Assembly (NCBI GenBank): GCA_029863105.1 | Contig: JAOTWC010000023.1 | Coordinates: 1-11,638, forward strand | Reading direction: 5' to 3' | DNA: 11,638 bases | DNA from: Gemmatimonadota bacterium | Lineage (GTDB): Bacteria; Gemmatimonadota; Gemmatimonadetes; Palauibacterales; Palauibacteraceae | Part shown: one piece after another, positions 1-7,166 of the stretch | Layout of the letters: each line of letters starts with the position of its first letter | How positions within the stretch are numbered: the stretch's first letter is position 1 | Program-made: the position numbers and the translations under genes | The notes under the pieces: model-generated | Told to the model about the DNA's origin: nothing | The model's input: only the letters and a program-made list of their open reading frames with translations | Database searches by the model: none

Positions 1-117
1 CTTCGCTCTCGTGAACGGCTCGAGGCCGAGGCTCCTGACAAGTACTCAACACGCCACCGGCCTCTGACGCTATTAGCGAAGGTTGGACCTCAGGTTCCCG
101 TCCGCTAAGCTTCTCGA

Positions 118-1638
118 ATGCGAATTCCCAGATCAGGTGTAGCCGTAGCGTCCAGCACAAAGGTAGCTGCCGAGGCGGGGGCCGCCATCGCGCGAGAGGG
201 TGGCAACGCGGTGGACGCCGCCATCGCCGCGGCCTGGGTCGGAGCGGTCGCGGAGCCGGGGATCTGTGCACCGGGAAGTGGTGGTTTCGTGACCGTATGG
301 GGACCGGGTGCCGATCCTGTAACGATCGACGGCTACATCGAGATGCCCGGTCGCGGCCTGCCGCCGGAACGATTCGGGAAGGGAACGCAGGAAATCCACC
401 TGGAATACGGGGGCGGCGTATCCATGCACGTCGGGCACGGCTCCGTGGGTACGCCCGGAGGGCCAGCGGCTCTGTCCGTCGCCTCGGAGCTCTACGGTCG
501 GGTTCCGTGGGCGGTTGCGCTCGAGCCGGCCCTCGAACTTGCGACCAACGGATTCGAGCTTTCGCCGCCGGCACGCCAGTACCTGGAATTCTCCGGCGCT
601 AAGGTGTTCGGTTGGCATCCGGACAGCCGAAAAGCACTCCACCACGAGGATGGATCGCTGATCGAAGTCGGTGAGCGGATCTATATCGAAGGGCTCGCGG
701 ACAGCCTCGACAGGATCTCCCGCAACGGAGCCGCGGATTTCTACACGGGTGAAATCGGGCACGCGATCGCGGCGGATATGGCAGAAAACGGCGGACTCGT
801 CACGGCGGACGATCTGGCCGAGTACCGGCCCGTTGTGCGCGACGCACTTGTCGGACCCGTGGGAGACTGGATTGTCGCCACAAATCCATCGCCGGCGATC
901 GGGGGTGTAGTCCTGGGAGCGATGCTCAGGCTGATCGGCGAACGACCTTCGAACCCCTGGTCGCGTGAGGATGTGGAGCACATGGTCGAGGTCCAGAAGT
1001 CGGTTCTCGGATACCGGCGCGATCACGTCGACATGCGGGAGGACATCGAGGCAGCGATCGCGGAGATGCAGGCAGCTTTCCGATCACCATCCACCGTGCA
1101 CACGTCGGTCGTCGATTCGGATGGTCTCGCGTGCTCGATCACATTGTCGGCGGGCTACGGCTCCGGGGTGATGGTTCCGGGGACGGGCCTCTGGCTCAAC
1201 AACTGCCTCGGCGAGATCGAACTGAATCGCCGTGGGCTCCACACATGGCCCGTCGGGTCGCGGCTCGTTTCGAATATGTCGCCCACCGTGGCCCGGGATT
1301 CCACCGGGAGAGTGCTTTCGATCGGTTCACCGGGCGCGGATCGGATTACGACCGCCATCTGGCAGGTGTTCGCAAACCACGCGAACGCCGGGATGTCGTT
1401 GGCCGGCTCGATCGGGCATCCGCGGATGCACCTCGAGATGACGGACGATGGTCCGCGCATGGTCGCGGAGCCTGGAATCCCGACGGATCTTGGCGGGATT
1501 CCGTGGCGGACGACGACGGGACCGTCGATGTACTTCGGCGGCGTGGGCGTCGCCGAGTGGTCGCCCGGCGGCGGCCTGGTCGCGGAGTCGGATCCGCGAC
1601 GCTCGGGCGGCACCGCGATCGTGGAAACCAGGGGTTAG
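118..1638 (+). CDS. gamma-glutamyltransferase-family Ntn hydrolase, atypical substrate pocket
   Basis: 506 aa. The whole length follows the gamma-glutamyltranspeptidase fold. An N-terminal GGNAVDAAIAAA block (28-39) is followed by a GTPGGPAAL segment and the DFYTGEIG region. The likely autocleavage site and nucleophile is Thr326 in TVHTSVVD, giving subunits of about 325 and 181 residues. Downstream are VPGTGLWLNN (353-362), SNMSPT (385-390) and GSPGADRITTAIWQVF (403-418). In classical GGT the enzyme attacks gamma-glutamyl amides such as glutathione. Here the catalytic Thr is kept, but residues that hold the gamma-glutamyl group are changed: the FREMAP arginine is absent, the SSMSPT Ser-Ser is Ser-Asn, and the SPGG Gly-Gly is Gly-Ala. 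I therefore do not assume glutathione as substrate. No signal peptide is visible, so it is probably cytoplasmic, unlike most bacterial GGTs. The ATG start places the conserved N-terminal strand at the usual distance. No clear Shine-Dalgarno precedes it. Confidence 0.9.
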   Translation: MRIPRSGVAVASSTKVAAEAGAAIAREGGNAVDAAIAAAWVGAVAEPGICAPGSGGFVTVWGPGADPVTIDGYIEMPGRGLPPERFGKGTQEIHLEYGGGVSMHVGHGSVGTPGGPAALSVASELYGRVPWAVALEPALELATNGFELSPPARQYLEFSGAKVFGWHPDSRKALHHEDGSLIEVGERIYIEGLADSLDRISRNGAADFYTGEIGHAIAADMAENGGLVTADDLAEYRPVVRDALVGPVGDWIVATNPSPAIGGVVLGAMLRLIGERPSNPWSREDVEHMVEVQKSVLGYRRDHVDMREDIEAAIAEMQAAFRSPSTVHTSVVDSDGLACSITLSAGYGSGVMVPGTGLWLNNCLGEIELNRRGLHTWPVGSRLVSNMSPTVARDSTGRVLSIGSPGADRITTAIWQVFANHANAGMSLAGSIGHPRMHLEMTDDGPRMVAEPGIPTDLGGIPWRTTTGPSMYFGGVGVAEWSPGGGLVAESDPRRSGGTAIVETRG

Positions 1639-2210
1639 CCGGCCGGCGCCTCTGCTACCTCGGTATACCGAAAGCAGCTCGTTTCGTGATCGTTGACCAT
1701 GCCGGCTGCCTGCATGAAGGCGTAGCAGATCGTTGAGCCCACGAACCGGAACCCCTCGGCTTTCAGCGCTTTGCTCATGGCGTCGGACTCGGTGGTCCTC
1801 GCAGGTATCATGTCGACCGACGCCCACGAATTCTGCAGGGTCCGGCCATCCGTGAACTGCCAGATCCAGGCATCGAACGATCCATGTTCGTCCAGCAGAC
1901 GCAGAAGCACCCGGGCGTTGCCGATAGTGGCGTCCACCTTCAGCCGATTTCGCACGATACCGGCGTCGGCCAGCAGTCGCTGGCGTTCCCGTTCGCCGTA
2001 CCCGGCGATCCGTTTGGCGTCGAAACCGTCGAACGCCGCGCGGAAGTTCTCACGCTTGTGCAGGATCGTCCGCCAGCTCAAACCGGCCTGGAAGGCGTCG
2101 AGCACGAGGAACTCGAACAGTTTCTGATCGTCGTGAACGGGCACGCCCCACTCCTCGTCGTGATAGGCGACCATCAGCGGGTCCGTCCCGGCCCAGGCGC
2201 AACGTGGCAT
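1635..2210 (-). CDS. tag: DNA-3-methyladenine glycosylase I
   Basis: 191 aa, the usual length for Tag. This base-excision repair enzyme removes 3-methyladenine from alkylated DNA. All four ligands of the Tag zinc site are at the E. coli positions: Cys4 (MPRCAW), His17 (YHDEEWGVP), His175 and Cys179 (NDHETSC). Other family hallmarks are AGLSW (42-46), KRENFRAAF, GNAR, SDAMSKALK and GFRFVGSTICYAFMQAAG. The position of E. coli Glu38, which contacts the base, is Asp38 here, a conservative change. The start is supported by a GGGGAG Shine-Dalgarno five bases upstream. The gene converges on the GGT-like gene, and the two stop codons overlap in TTAG at 1635-1638. There is no sign of an operon partner. 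Identification is secure. Confidence 0.96.
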   Translation of the reverse strand: MPRCAWAGTDPLMVAYHDEEWGVPVHDDQKLFEFLVLDAFQAGLSWRTILHKRENFRAAFDGFDAKRIAGYGERERQRLLADAGIVRNRLKVDATIGNARVLLRLLDEHGSFDAWIWQFTDGRTLQNSWASVDMIPARTTESDAMSKALKAEGFRFVGSTICYAFMQAAGMVNDHETSCFRYTEVAEAPAG

Positions 2211-2215
2211 TCGAT

Positions 2216-2221
2216 CTCCCC
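2216..2221 (-). promoter_or_regulatory. ribosome binding site for tag
   Basis: The minus strand reads GGGGAG here, five bases before the ATG of the tag gene. It is a good match to the anti-Shine-Dalgarno and supports the chosen start. Confidence 0.6.
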
Positions 2222-2317
2222 TGTATCCGCAGTGGCATCACCCGTATGCACGGGAAAGGATAGCCGGGCCGCGGGCCGCTCGACATTCCTTTACTCGGCG
2301 GTTATCCATTCGCGACC
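2222..2317. promoter_or_regulatory. divergent promoter region between tag and the SLC12-like gene
   Basis: The two genes are transcribed away from each other, so both promoters should lie in this short gap. No strong consensus is visible. The best plus-strand candidate is TCGACA (2280-2285), 16 bases, then TTATCC (2302-2307). That would put transcription start within a few bases of the ATG at 2318, which has no Shine-Dalgarno, so a leaderless transcript is possible. A small inverted repeat, CCCGT-ATGC-ACGGG (2241-2254), lies in the middle. The promoter assignment is a guess from position and weak similarity. Confidence 0.3.
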
Positions 2318-4552
2318 ATGAATCAGACTTCCCGAACCACCGGACCCCCGCAGCCCCAGACCGTCGTCCAGACCCAGGGCGCCGGCCTCGGGACTTTCGG
2401 TGGGGTGTTCACGCCGTCGATTCTCACGATCCTCGGCGTCATCATGTACCTTCGGTTCGGCTGGGTCGTGGGCAATGTCGGGCTGCTCGCGACGCTGCTG
2501 ATCGTCACGATCGCCACGTCGATCACGTTTCTGACCGCCCTGTCGATCTCGGCCATCGCCACGGATCAGCGTGTTCGGGTCGGCGGTGCGTATTACATGA
2601 TCAGCCGCTCGCTCGGACTCGAGACGGGCGGCGCCGTGGGGATTCCGCTGTTCTTCGCCCAGGCCCTGTCCGTTGCCCTGTACACGATCGGGTTTGCCGA
2701 GAGCCTCGTGAACGTGTTCCCGGTTCTCGATCAGCGGCTGGTCGGGCTGGTTACTACCTTAGCCGTCGCAGCCCTCGCTCTCACATCGGCGCGGGCGGCG
2801 ATTCGAGCGCAGTACTTCATCATGGCTGCGATCGGGCTCTCGTTGCTCTCTCTGCTGGCCGGCGGTTCGGTCGGACCCGAGGCGCACGACGCGCTCAACG
2901 CCCCGGTTGGCGACCTGACACGCCACGGATTCTGGGTCGTATTCGCCGTGTTCTTTCCCGCCGTCACGGGAATCATGTCGGGAGTGAACATGTCCGGGGA
3001 TCTCGCCGATCCCGGAAAGTCCATCCCGCGCGGGACGCTGGCAGCCGTCGGCGTCGGCTACGTGATCTACATGGTGCTGCCGGTAATCCTGGCGGCGCGC
3101 GCCGGCTCCGCCCAGCTACTGAGTGACCCGATGATCATGCGTCGCATGGCATTCTGGGGCGACGCGATTCTACTGGGCGTATGGGGGGCCACGCTGTCGA
3201 GCGCCGTCGGCAGCATCATGGGCGCTCCGCGCGTGCTTCAGGCGCTGGCCCGGGACGGAATCCTCCCGGGACCGCTGCGGCTGCTGGGAAGGGGAAGCGG
3301 TGAGGACGATTCGCCGCGGGTCGGCACGATCGCGACGCTGTGCATCGCGCTCGCCGCCGTGTGGCTCGGCGACCTGAACCTCATCGCGCCGATCCTCACG
3401 ATGTTCTTCCTCACGACGTACGGCGTTCTAAACGTGGCGGCAGGCCTAGAGCGCGCGCTGGGCAGCCCTTCTTTCCGACCCCGTTTCCATGTTCCCTGGT
3501 ATCTCTCGGCTCTCGGTGCGGTGGGCTGCATCAGCGTCATGATGCTGATCAATCCAGGGGCAACTGCCGTCGCCGCCGCGGTGGTCGTCGGCATCTACGT
3601 GTGGCTTCAGCGGCGTGAACTCCAGACGACCTGGGGCGACGTCCGGCGGGGCCTGTGGATGGCCGTCACCCGCGCCGGCCTGTTTCGGTTGCAGGACTCA
3701 AGCGATCCGAAGAACTGGCGGCCGCACTTGCTCGTTCTTTCCGGAGCGCCAACCCGCCGGTGGTACCTGATCGAATTCGCGAACTGGATCGCCCACCGGC
3801 GTGCTCTGGTCACGGTGAGCAGCGTACTCTCCGACGACGCGATCACCATCGATCGGCAACGCAAGATGGAACGGGCCATCAGTGATTACCTGGCCCGGCG
3901 CGGAGTGCAGGCGCTGATCCGGATCATCCGCGCGCCGGACGCGTTCGACGGGGCAACGCGCCTGATCGAAGCCTACGGCATCGGAGCGCTGACGCCGAAC
4001 ACGGTGCTGCTGGGCGACACGGAAATCGAACACCACCGGAGCGCCTACTGCGGAATGATCACCGGGTTCCACGACGCACGACGCAACGTCGTGATCCTGC
4101 ACCACAATCACGAGCTCGATTTCGGCCGGCGTCGTCGGATCGACGTCTGGTGGGGAGGCCTCCAGAATAACGGAGGCTTGATGCTGACGGTCGCCTACCT
4201 GCTCCAGACCAGCTTTGCCTGGCGGGGTGCCGAATTGCACGTGAAGATGGTCGTGCCGACCGAGGAGGCGGCAGCCCCGGCGCAGGCGAACCTGAAGCGC
4301 ATCGTCGACGGCCTGCGGACGGAGGCCAGTTGCGAGACGATCGTCGGGGGCGGCCGATCGTTTTTCGATATCTTTCGCGAGTCATCCGCCGGGGCCGATT
4401 TTGTGTTCATCGGCATGCGAACGCCGGACGCCGAGTGGGAAGCGTACTACGAGCGGGTGCAGGCGGGAGTCGCGGGCATGCCGAGCACAGCCTTCGTACT
4501 CGCCGCGGAAGACATCGCGTTCGGTGAGATCCTCGTCAAACCGGAAGGCTAG
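2318..4552 (+). CDS. SLC12-type cation-chloride cotransporter homologue
   Basis: 744 aa, inner-membrane secondary transporter of the APC superfamily, cation-chloride cotransporter branch. The membrane part spans about residues 28-430 with roughly 12 segments. Family motifs, in order, are GVIMYLRFGWVVG (40-52), GGAYYMISRSLG (89-100, including the Tyr that binds K+ in NKCC1), VFFPAVTGIMSGVNMSGDLADP (211-232), ATLSSAVGSIMGAPRVLQAL (291-310) and DLNLIAPILTMFFL (352-365). Ser294-Ser295 match the Ser pair forming the Na+ site of NKCC1, which KCC-type members lack, so Na+-coupled chloride transport is plausible. Residues about 468-744 form the soluble SLC12 C-terminal domain (PHLLVLSGAPTR 469-480; IDVWWGGLQNNGGL 608-621). 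Automated annotation would probably call it an amino acid permease. The ATG start has no evident Shine-Dalgarno. The cytochrome operon begins 68 bases downstream on the same strand. Confidence 0.88.
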   Translation: MNQTSRTTGPPQPQTVVQTQGAGLGTFGGVFTPSILTILGVIMYLRFGWVVGNVGLLATLLIVTIATSITFLTALSISAIATDQRVRVGGAYYMISRSLGLETGGAVGIPLFFAQALSVALYTIGFAESLVNVFPVLDQRLVGLVTTLAVAALALTSARAAIRAQYFIMAAIGLSLLSLLAGGSVGPEAHDALNAPVGDLTRHGFWVVFAVFFPAVTGIMSGVNMSGDLADPGKSIPRGTLAAVGVGYVIYMVLPVILAARAGSAQLLSDPMIMRRMAFWGDAILLGVWGATLSSAVGSIMGAPRVLQALARDGILPGPLRLLGRGSGEDDSPRVGTIATLCIALAAVWLGDLNLIAPILTMFFLTTYGVLNVAAGLERALGSPSFRPRFHVPWYLSALGAVGCISVMMLINPGATAVAAAVVVGIYVWLQRRELQTTWGDVRRGLWMAVTRAGLFRLQDSSDPKNWRPHLLVLSGAPTRRWYLIEFANWIAHRRALVTVSSVLSDDAITIDRQRKMERAISDYLARRGVQALIRIIRAPDAFDGATRLIEAYGIGALTPNTVLLGDTEIEHHRSAYCGMITGFHDARRNVVILHHNHELDFGRRRRIDVWWGGLQNNGGLMLTVAYLLQTSFAWRGAELHVKMVVPTEEAAAPAQANLKRIVDGLRTEASCETIVGGGRSFFDIFRESSAGADFVFIGMRTPDAEWEAYYERVQAGVAGMPSTAFVLAAEDIAFGEILVKPEG

Positions 4553-4620
4553 CTTGTCGCGTACGCATTCGGCCAGGCTGGTCCGGATGTCTCGGTACGA
4601 AATTCGCAGTACGTGCGTGG

Positions 4621-6087
4621 ATGATGAGAGCCCCGAGCCTCGTTTGCATCGGATTTGTGCTGTGTTTCGCGCTAGTCTTCCCGGAGGGTGCGCGGGCACA
4701 GTTGATCTCGCCGGGAAAACTGTCCTCTCCCCATGGCGAGCTCGAGGGGATCCGGAACTGCACAAAATGTCACCAGTTGCGATCCGGTGGCATCGCGCCT
4801 GAACGCTGCCTGGCCTGCCATCAGCCACTCGCACGTCGAATTGCTGCCGGATCCGGGCTGCATCGGAGCGCCGATTATGAGCCCTGCGCCTCTTGCCATC
4901 AGGACCACCAGGGCGCCGACCACGACCTGATTCGCTGGGAACCCGAACGGTTCGACCACGATGACGTGCCGTACCCTCTGGAGGGGAGTCATGCCGGACT
5001 CGAGTGCGAGGCCTGCCATCAATCGCCGTTGATTCGTGATCGGCAGGTACGGTCCTTCAAAGGCCAGTACGGGGCCCTCAACCGCACGTTCCTGGGTCTC
5101 GATGCCACCTGTGCGGGCTGCCATGAGACCGACGACCCGCACGCAGGCGGGTTCGATCCGAAATCGTGCTCCGACTGCCACGATCAATCGGATTGGGCTG
5201 CGGCCGGGGCGTCCTTCGATCACCAGCAGACTCGATACCCGCTGACCGGTCGCCACCGCTCTGTGGAGTGCAATGCGTGTCATCGCTCCAACGCAGCCGA
5301 TCCGGGTCGTACCTATGGCGGGTTGCGGTTCGCCGGCTGCGCCGACTGCCATACCGATCCGCACGACGGGGGAATGCAGGCGGCCTGTGCGCGCTGCCAT
5401 TCCACCGACGACTGGAACCGGGTGAGCAGCGAGGATCTCCAGGCCGGGTTCGACCACGATCGCGTGTATCCACTCGAGGGAGCACATGCCGCGGCCGACT
5501 GCGAGGCCTGTCATGCGGAATCGCCCCGGACCGACGCCGAGATCCGCATGTCGTACCGGGCAGGGACGGGACGAGCCTACCCGACACCCATCGCCGACGA
5601 CTGCACGTCGTGCCACCTAGACCTGCATCGGGGGGAGCTCGGGTCGCCGCCGACTACCGCCGTCTGCTCCGACTGTCACGGTTCGTCGGCATGGTATCCG
5701 GCCAATTTCGGCATCTCACGCCACGATGCAGAAACATCTTTCAGGCTGGTCGGGGCCCACATCGCGACACCGTGCAGCTCGTGCCACGCGGAGCCGCTCG
5801 GAGCCGGCCAGTTCGAAGTCGATGGCTCCACGTGCGACGGCTGCCATGCCGCCACGCAACCCCATGGCGATCAGTTCGCGGACCGCGGCTGCGACGACTG
5901 TCACGGCCAGGCTTCGTTCCGGATCGCTGACTTCGACCACGCGGGTACGGAGTACCCTCTCGACGGCGCGCACGTCGCGGTGGCATGTGCCGAATGTCAC
6001 CAGGAAACCACGGATCCGGCCGGTCGACGTGTGGTGATCTATCGGCCCCTCGCCGTTGCCCGGTGCAGCGATTGTCACGGAGCATGA
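4621..6087 (+). CDS. exported multiheme c-type cytochrome, 17 CXXCH motifs
   Basis: 488 aa. A signal peptide (hydrophobic 7-20, cleavage near ARA-Q at 26/27) has no lipobox, so the protein is exported and not lipidated. Seventeen CXXCH motifs begin at Cys 47, 63, 89, 129, 164, 183, 217, 240, 256, 294, 328, 349, 385, 405, 424, 456 and 482, about one heme per 27 mature residues. From residue 111 a three-heme unit repeats about four and a half times. Each unit is FDH..YPL.G.H then CXXCH (129, 217, 294, 385, 456), then CXXCH usually followed by a PH.G-like segment (164, 240, 328, 405), then CXXCH usually with a following Trp (183, 256, 349, 424). The extra His residues could be distal heme ligands. 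The chain stops two residues after heme 17. An electron-wire role is inferred. It is the first gene of a three-gene operon and overlaps the next by four bases. The ATG-ATG start has no clear Shine-Dalgarno. Confidence 0.93.
   Translation: MMRAPSLVCIGFVLCFALVFPEGARAQLISPGKLSSPHGELEGIRNCTKCHQLRSGGIAPERCLACHQPLARRIAAGSGLHRSADYEPCASCHQDHQGADHDLIRWEPERFDHDDVPYPLEGSHAGLECEACHQSPLIRDRQVRSFKGQYGALNRTFLGLDATCAGCHETDDPHAGGFDPKSCSDCHDQSDWAAAGASFDHQQTRYPLTGRHRSVECNACHRSNAADPGRTYGGLRFAGCADCHTDPHDGGMQAACARCHSTDDWNRVSSEDLQAGFDHDRVYPLEGAHAAADCEACHAESPRTDAEIRMSYRAGTGRAYPTPIADDCTSCHLDLHRGELGSPPTTAVCSDCHGSSAWYPANFGISRHDAETSFRLVGAHIATPCSSCHAEPLGAGQFEVDGSTCDGCHAATQPHGDQFADRGCDDCHGQASFRIADFDHAGTEYPLDGAHVAVACAECHQETTDPAGRRVVIYRPLAVARCSDCHGA
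6079..6082 (+). promoter_or_regulatory. ribosome binding site inside the end of the 17-heme cytochrome gene
   Basis: GGAG lies one base before the ATG at 6084 but seven bases before the in-frame ATG at 6090. The spacing therefore favours 6090 as the translated start of the second cytochrome. The ATGA overlap at 6084-6087 favours 6084. The two choices differ by two residues and do not change the signal peptide. Confidence 0.45.
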
Positions 6088-7166
6088 ACATGGTCTCAGT
6101 TCGGATGGTTCTCAGGCTCGCGGCGCTGGCCGTTGTCGGGAGTGTGACCGGCGGTGCCTCGCTACTGCCGGCGCAGGAGAGCCCGCACGGTAGCACCACG
6201 CGCCCCCTCGAGTGCACGGCGTGCCATACGCAGGAAGCGTGGCGGCCGGTCAGGGAACCGATCCGTTTCGACCACTCCCGGGACACCGAATACACGCTGG
6301 AAGGCGCACACGTCGATGCGACGTGCGGGGGATGTCACATCGGCTGGAACTTCGCAGAGCCACGAGTGGGCGCTTCGGATTGCGGCGCCTGTCACGTCGA
6401 CGTTCATCTGGGGAACCTGTCGACCGACTGCACGGCGTGTCACACCACCGAGTCGTTTCGTGACCTCCCGACACTGCAGATACATCTGCGGACGGCGTTT
6501 CCGCTCACCGGTGTCCATGGCCAGGTGTCCTGTGAGTCATGCCACGTGGATGATTCGGGAGGAATGTTCACGACGCTGAACCCCGACTGCGTCGCCTGTC
6601 ATCGGGAGGACTACGAGAACGCCACGAGTATCGACCACGTGGCATCTGGCTTTCCAACGGACTGCAGCAGCTGCCACAACACGATCGCGTTCGGTGTCGG
6701 AATTCAGTTCGAACACGCGCTCGCATCCGGTGGGTTCCGGCTCCTGGGGGCGCACGATCGTATTCCCTGCGCTGCCTGCCACGTGCTGCCCGGATTCGAA
6801 CCGCTGTTCCCGGGTGTCGACGATCAGGACTGCATTGGTTGCCACCAGCCGGATTTCGACCGCGAACATCTCGGGACCGGATTTCCGACGACGTGCCTGG
6901 ACTGTCACACTGTCGAGACCTGGTCAGGCGGCACGTTCAAAGACCACGATCCGCAGTTCTTCCCCATCTTGAGCGGACCTCACCGGAATAAGTGGACCGG
7001 GTGCGGCGACTGTCATGAAGTGCCCGGGGACTTCAGCTCGTTCACATGCCTGAATTGTCATGAGCATCGCCAGAGCGCGATGGACGACAAGCACAGTGGT
7101 GAGTCGGGCTACGTGTATGAGAGTTCCGCCTGTCTCGATTGCCATCCCGACGGGAGGCACGAATGA
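6084..7166 (+). CDS. exported multiheme c-type cytochrome, 13 CXXCH motifs
   Basis: 360 aa from ATG 6084 (358 from ATG 6090). The open frame runs further upstream, but that part would lie inside the preceding cytochrome and in front of the signal peptide. The signal peptide has a hydrophobic core at about 12-28 and cleavage near LPA-Q (30/31), with no lipobox. Thirteen CXXCH motifs begin at Cys 44, 81, 100, 116, 150, 169, 194, 229, 250, 271, 307, 322 and 350. After one N-terminal heme, four three-heme units follow, headed by FDH...LEGAH (62-76), IH...FPLTGVH (133-145), FEH...LLGAH (209-224) and KDH...LSGPH (286-300). This is the same unit as in the preceding cytochrome. Third-heme motifs are preceded by GFPT at 189-192 and 266-269. 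The last motif lies in CLDCHPDG near the C-terminus. It probably passes electrons to or from its operon partner; that is inference. Confidence 0.92.
   Translation: MNMVSVRMVLRLAALAVVGSVTGGASLLPAQESPHGSTTRPLECTACHTQEAWRPVREPIRFDHSRDTEYTLEGAHVDATCGGCHIGWNFAEPRVGASDCGACHVDVHLGNLSTDCTACHTTESFRDLPTLQIHLRTAFPLTGVHGQVSCESCHVDDSGGMFTTLNPDCVACHREDYENATSIDHVASGFPTDCSSCHNTIAFGVGIQFEHALASGGFRLLGAHDRIPCAACHVLPGFEPLFPGVDDQDCIGCHQPDFDREHLGTGFPTTCLDCHTVETWSGGTFKDHDPQFFPILSGPHRNKWTGCGDCHEVPGDFSSFTCLNCHEHRQSAMDDKHSGESGYVYESSACLDCHPDGRHE
7152..7157 (+). promoter_or_regulatory. ribosome binding site that decides the barrel-protein start
   Basis: GGGAGG ends five bases before the ATG at 7163. This supports 7163 over an in-frame ATG at 7139, which would add eight charged residues in front of the signal peptide. 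Confidence 0.6.

Noticed and set aside
1..117. Possible tail of an upstream gene in frame 1, open from base 1 to a TAA at 106-108
   Set aside because: Only 35 codons, no recognisable motif, and third-base GC looks lower than in the real genes here. Nothing else is supported in this stretch.
133..1026. 297-codon open frame on the minus strand
   Set aside because: It lies wholly antisense to the GGT-like gene, which shows clear family motifs throughout. The translated product has no recognisable pattern and is Arg-rich, as expected of a shadow in GC-rich DNA.
4553..4620. Promoter for the cytochrome operon
   Set aside because: No convincing -35/-10 pair is visible in the 68 bases, so none is annotated; read-through from the SLC12-like gene is possible.
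4672..5616. 314-codon minus-strand frame rich in MARR/MAARTG-like stretches
   Set aside because: The repeats are complements of the CXXCH codons of the real cytochrome on the plus strand.
5985..6083. Upstream extension of the 13-heme cytochrome by 33 codons
   Set aside because: It would overlap coding sequence of the first cytochrome and push the signal peptide inside the protein.
4621..6087. Lipoprotein signal at Cys9 or Cys15 of the 17-heme cytochrome
   Set aside because: Neither Cys has the residues of a lipobox before it, while an ARA-Q signal peptidase I site follows the hydrophobic core.
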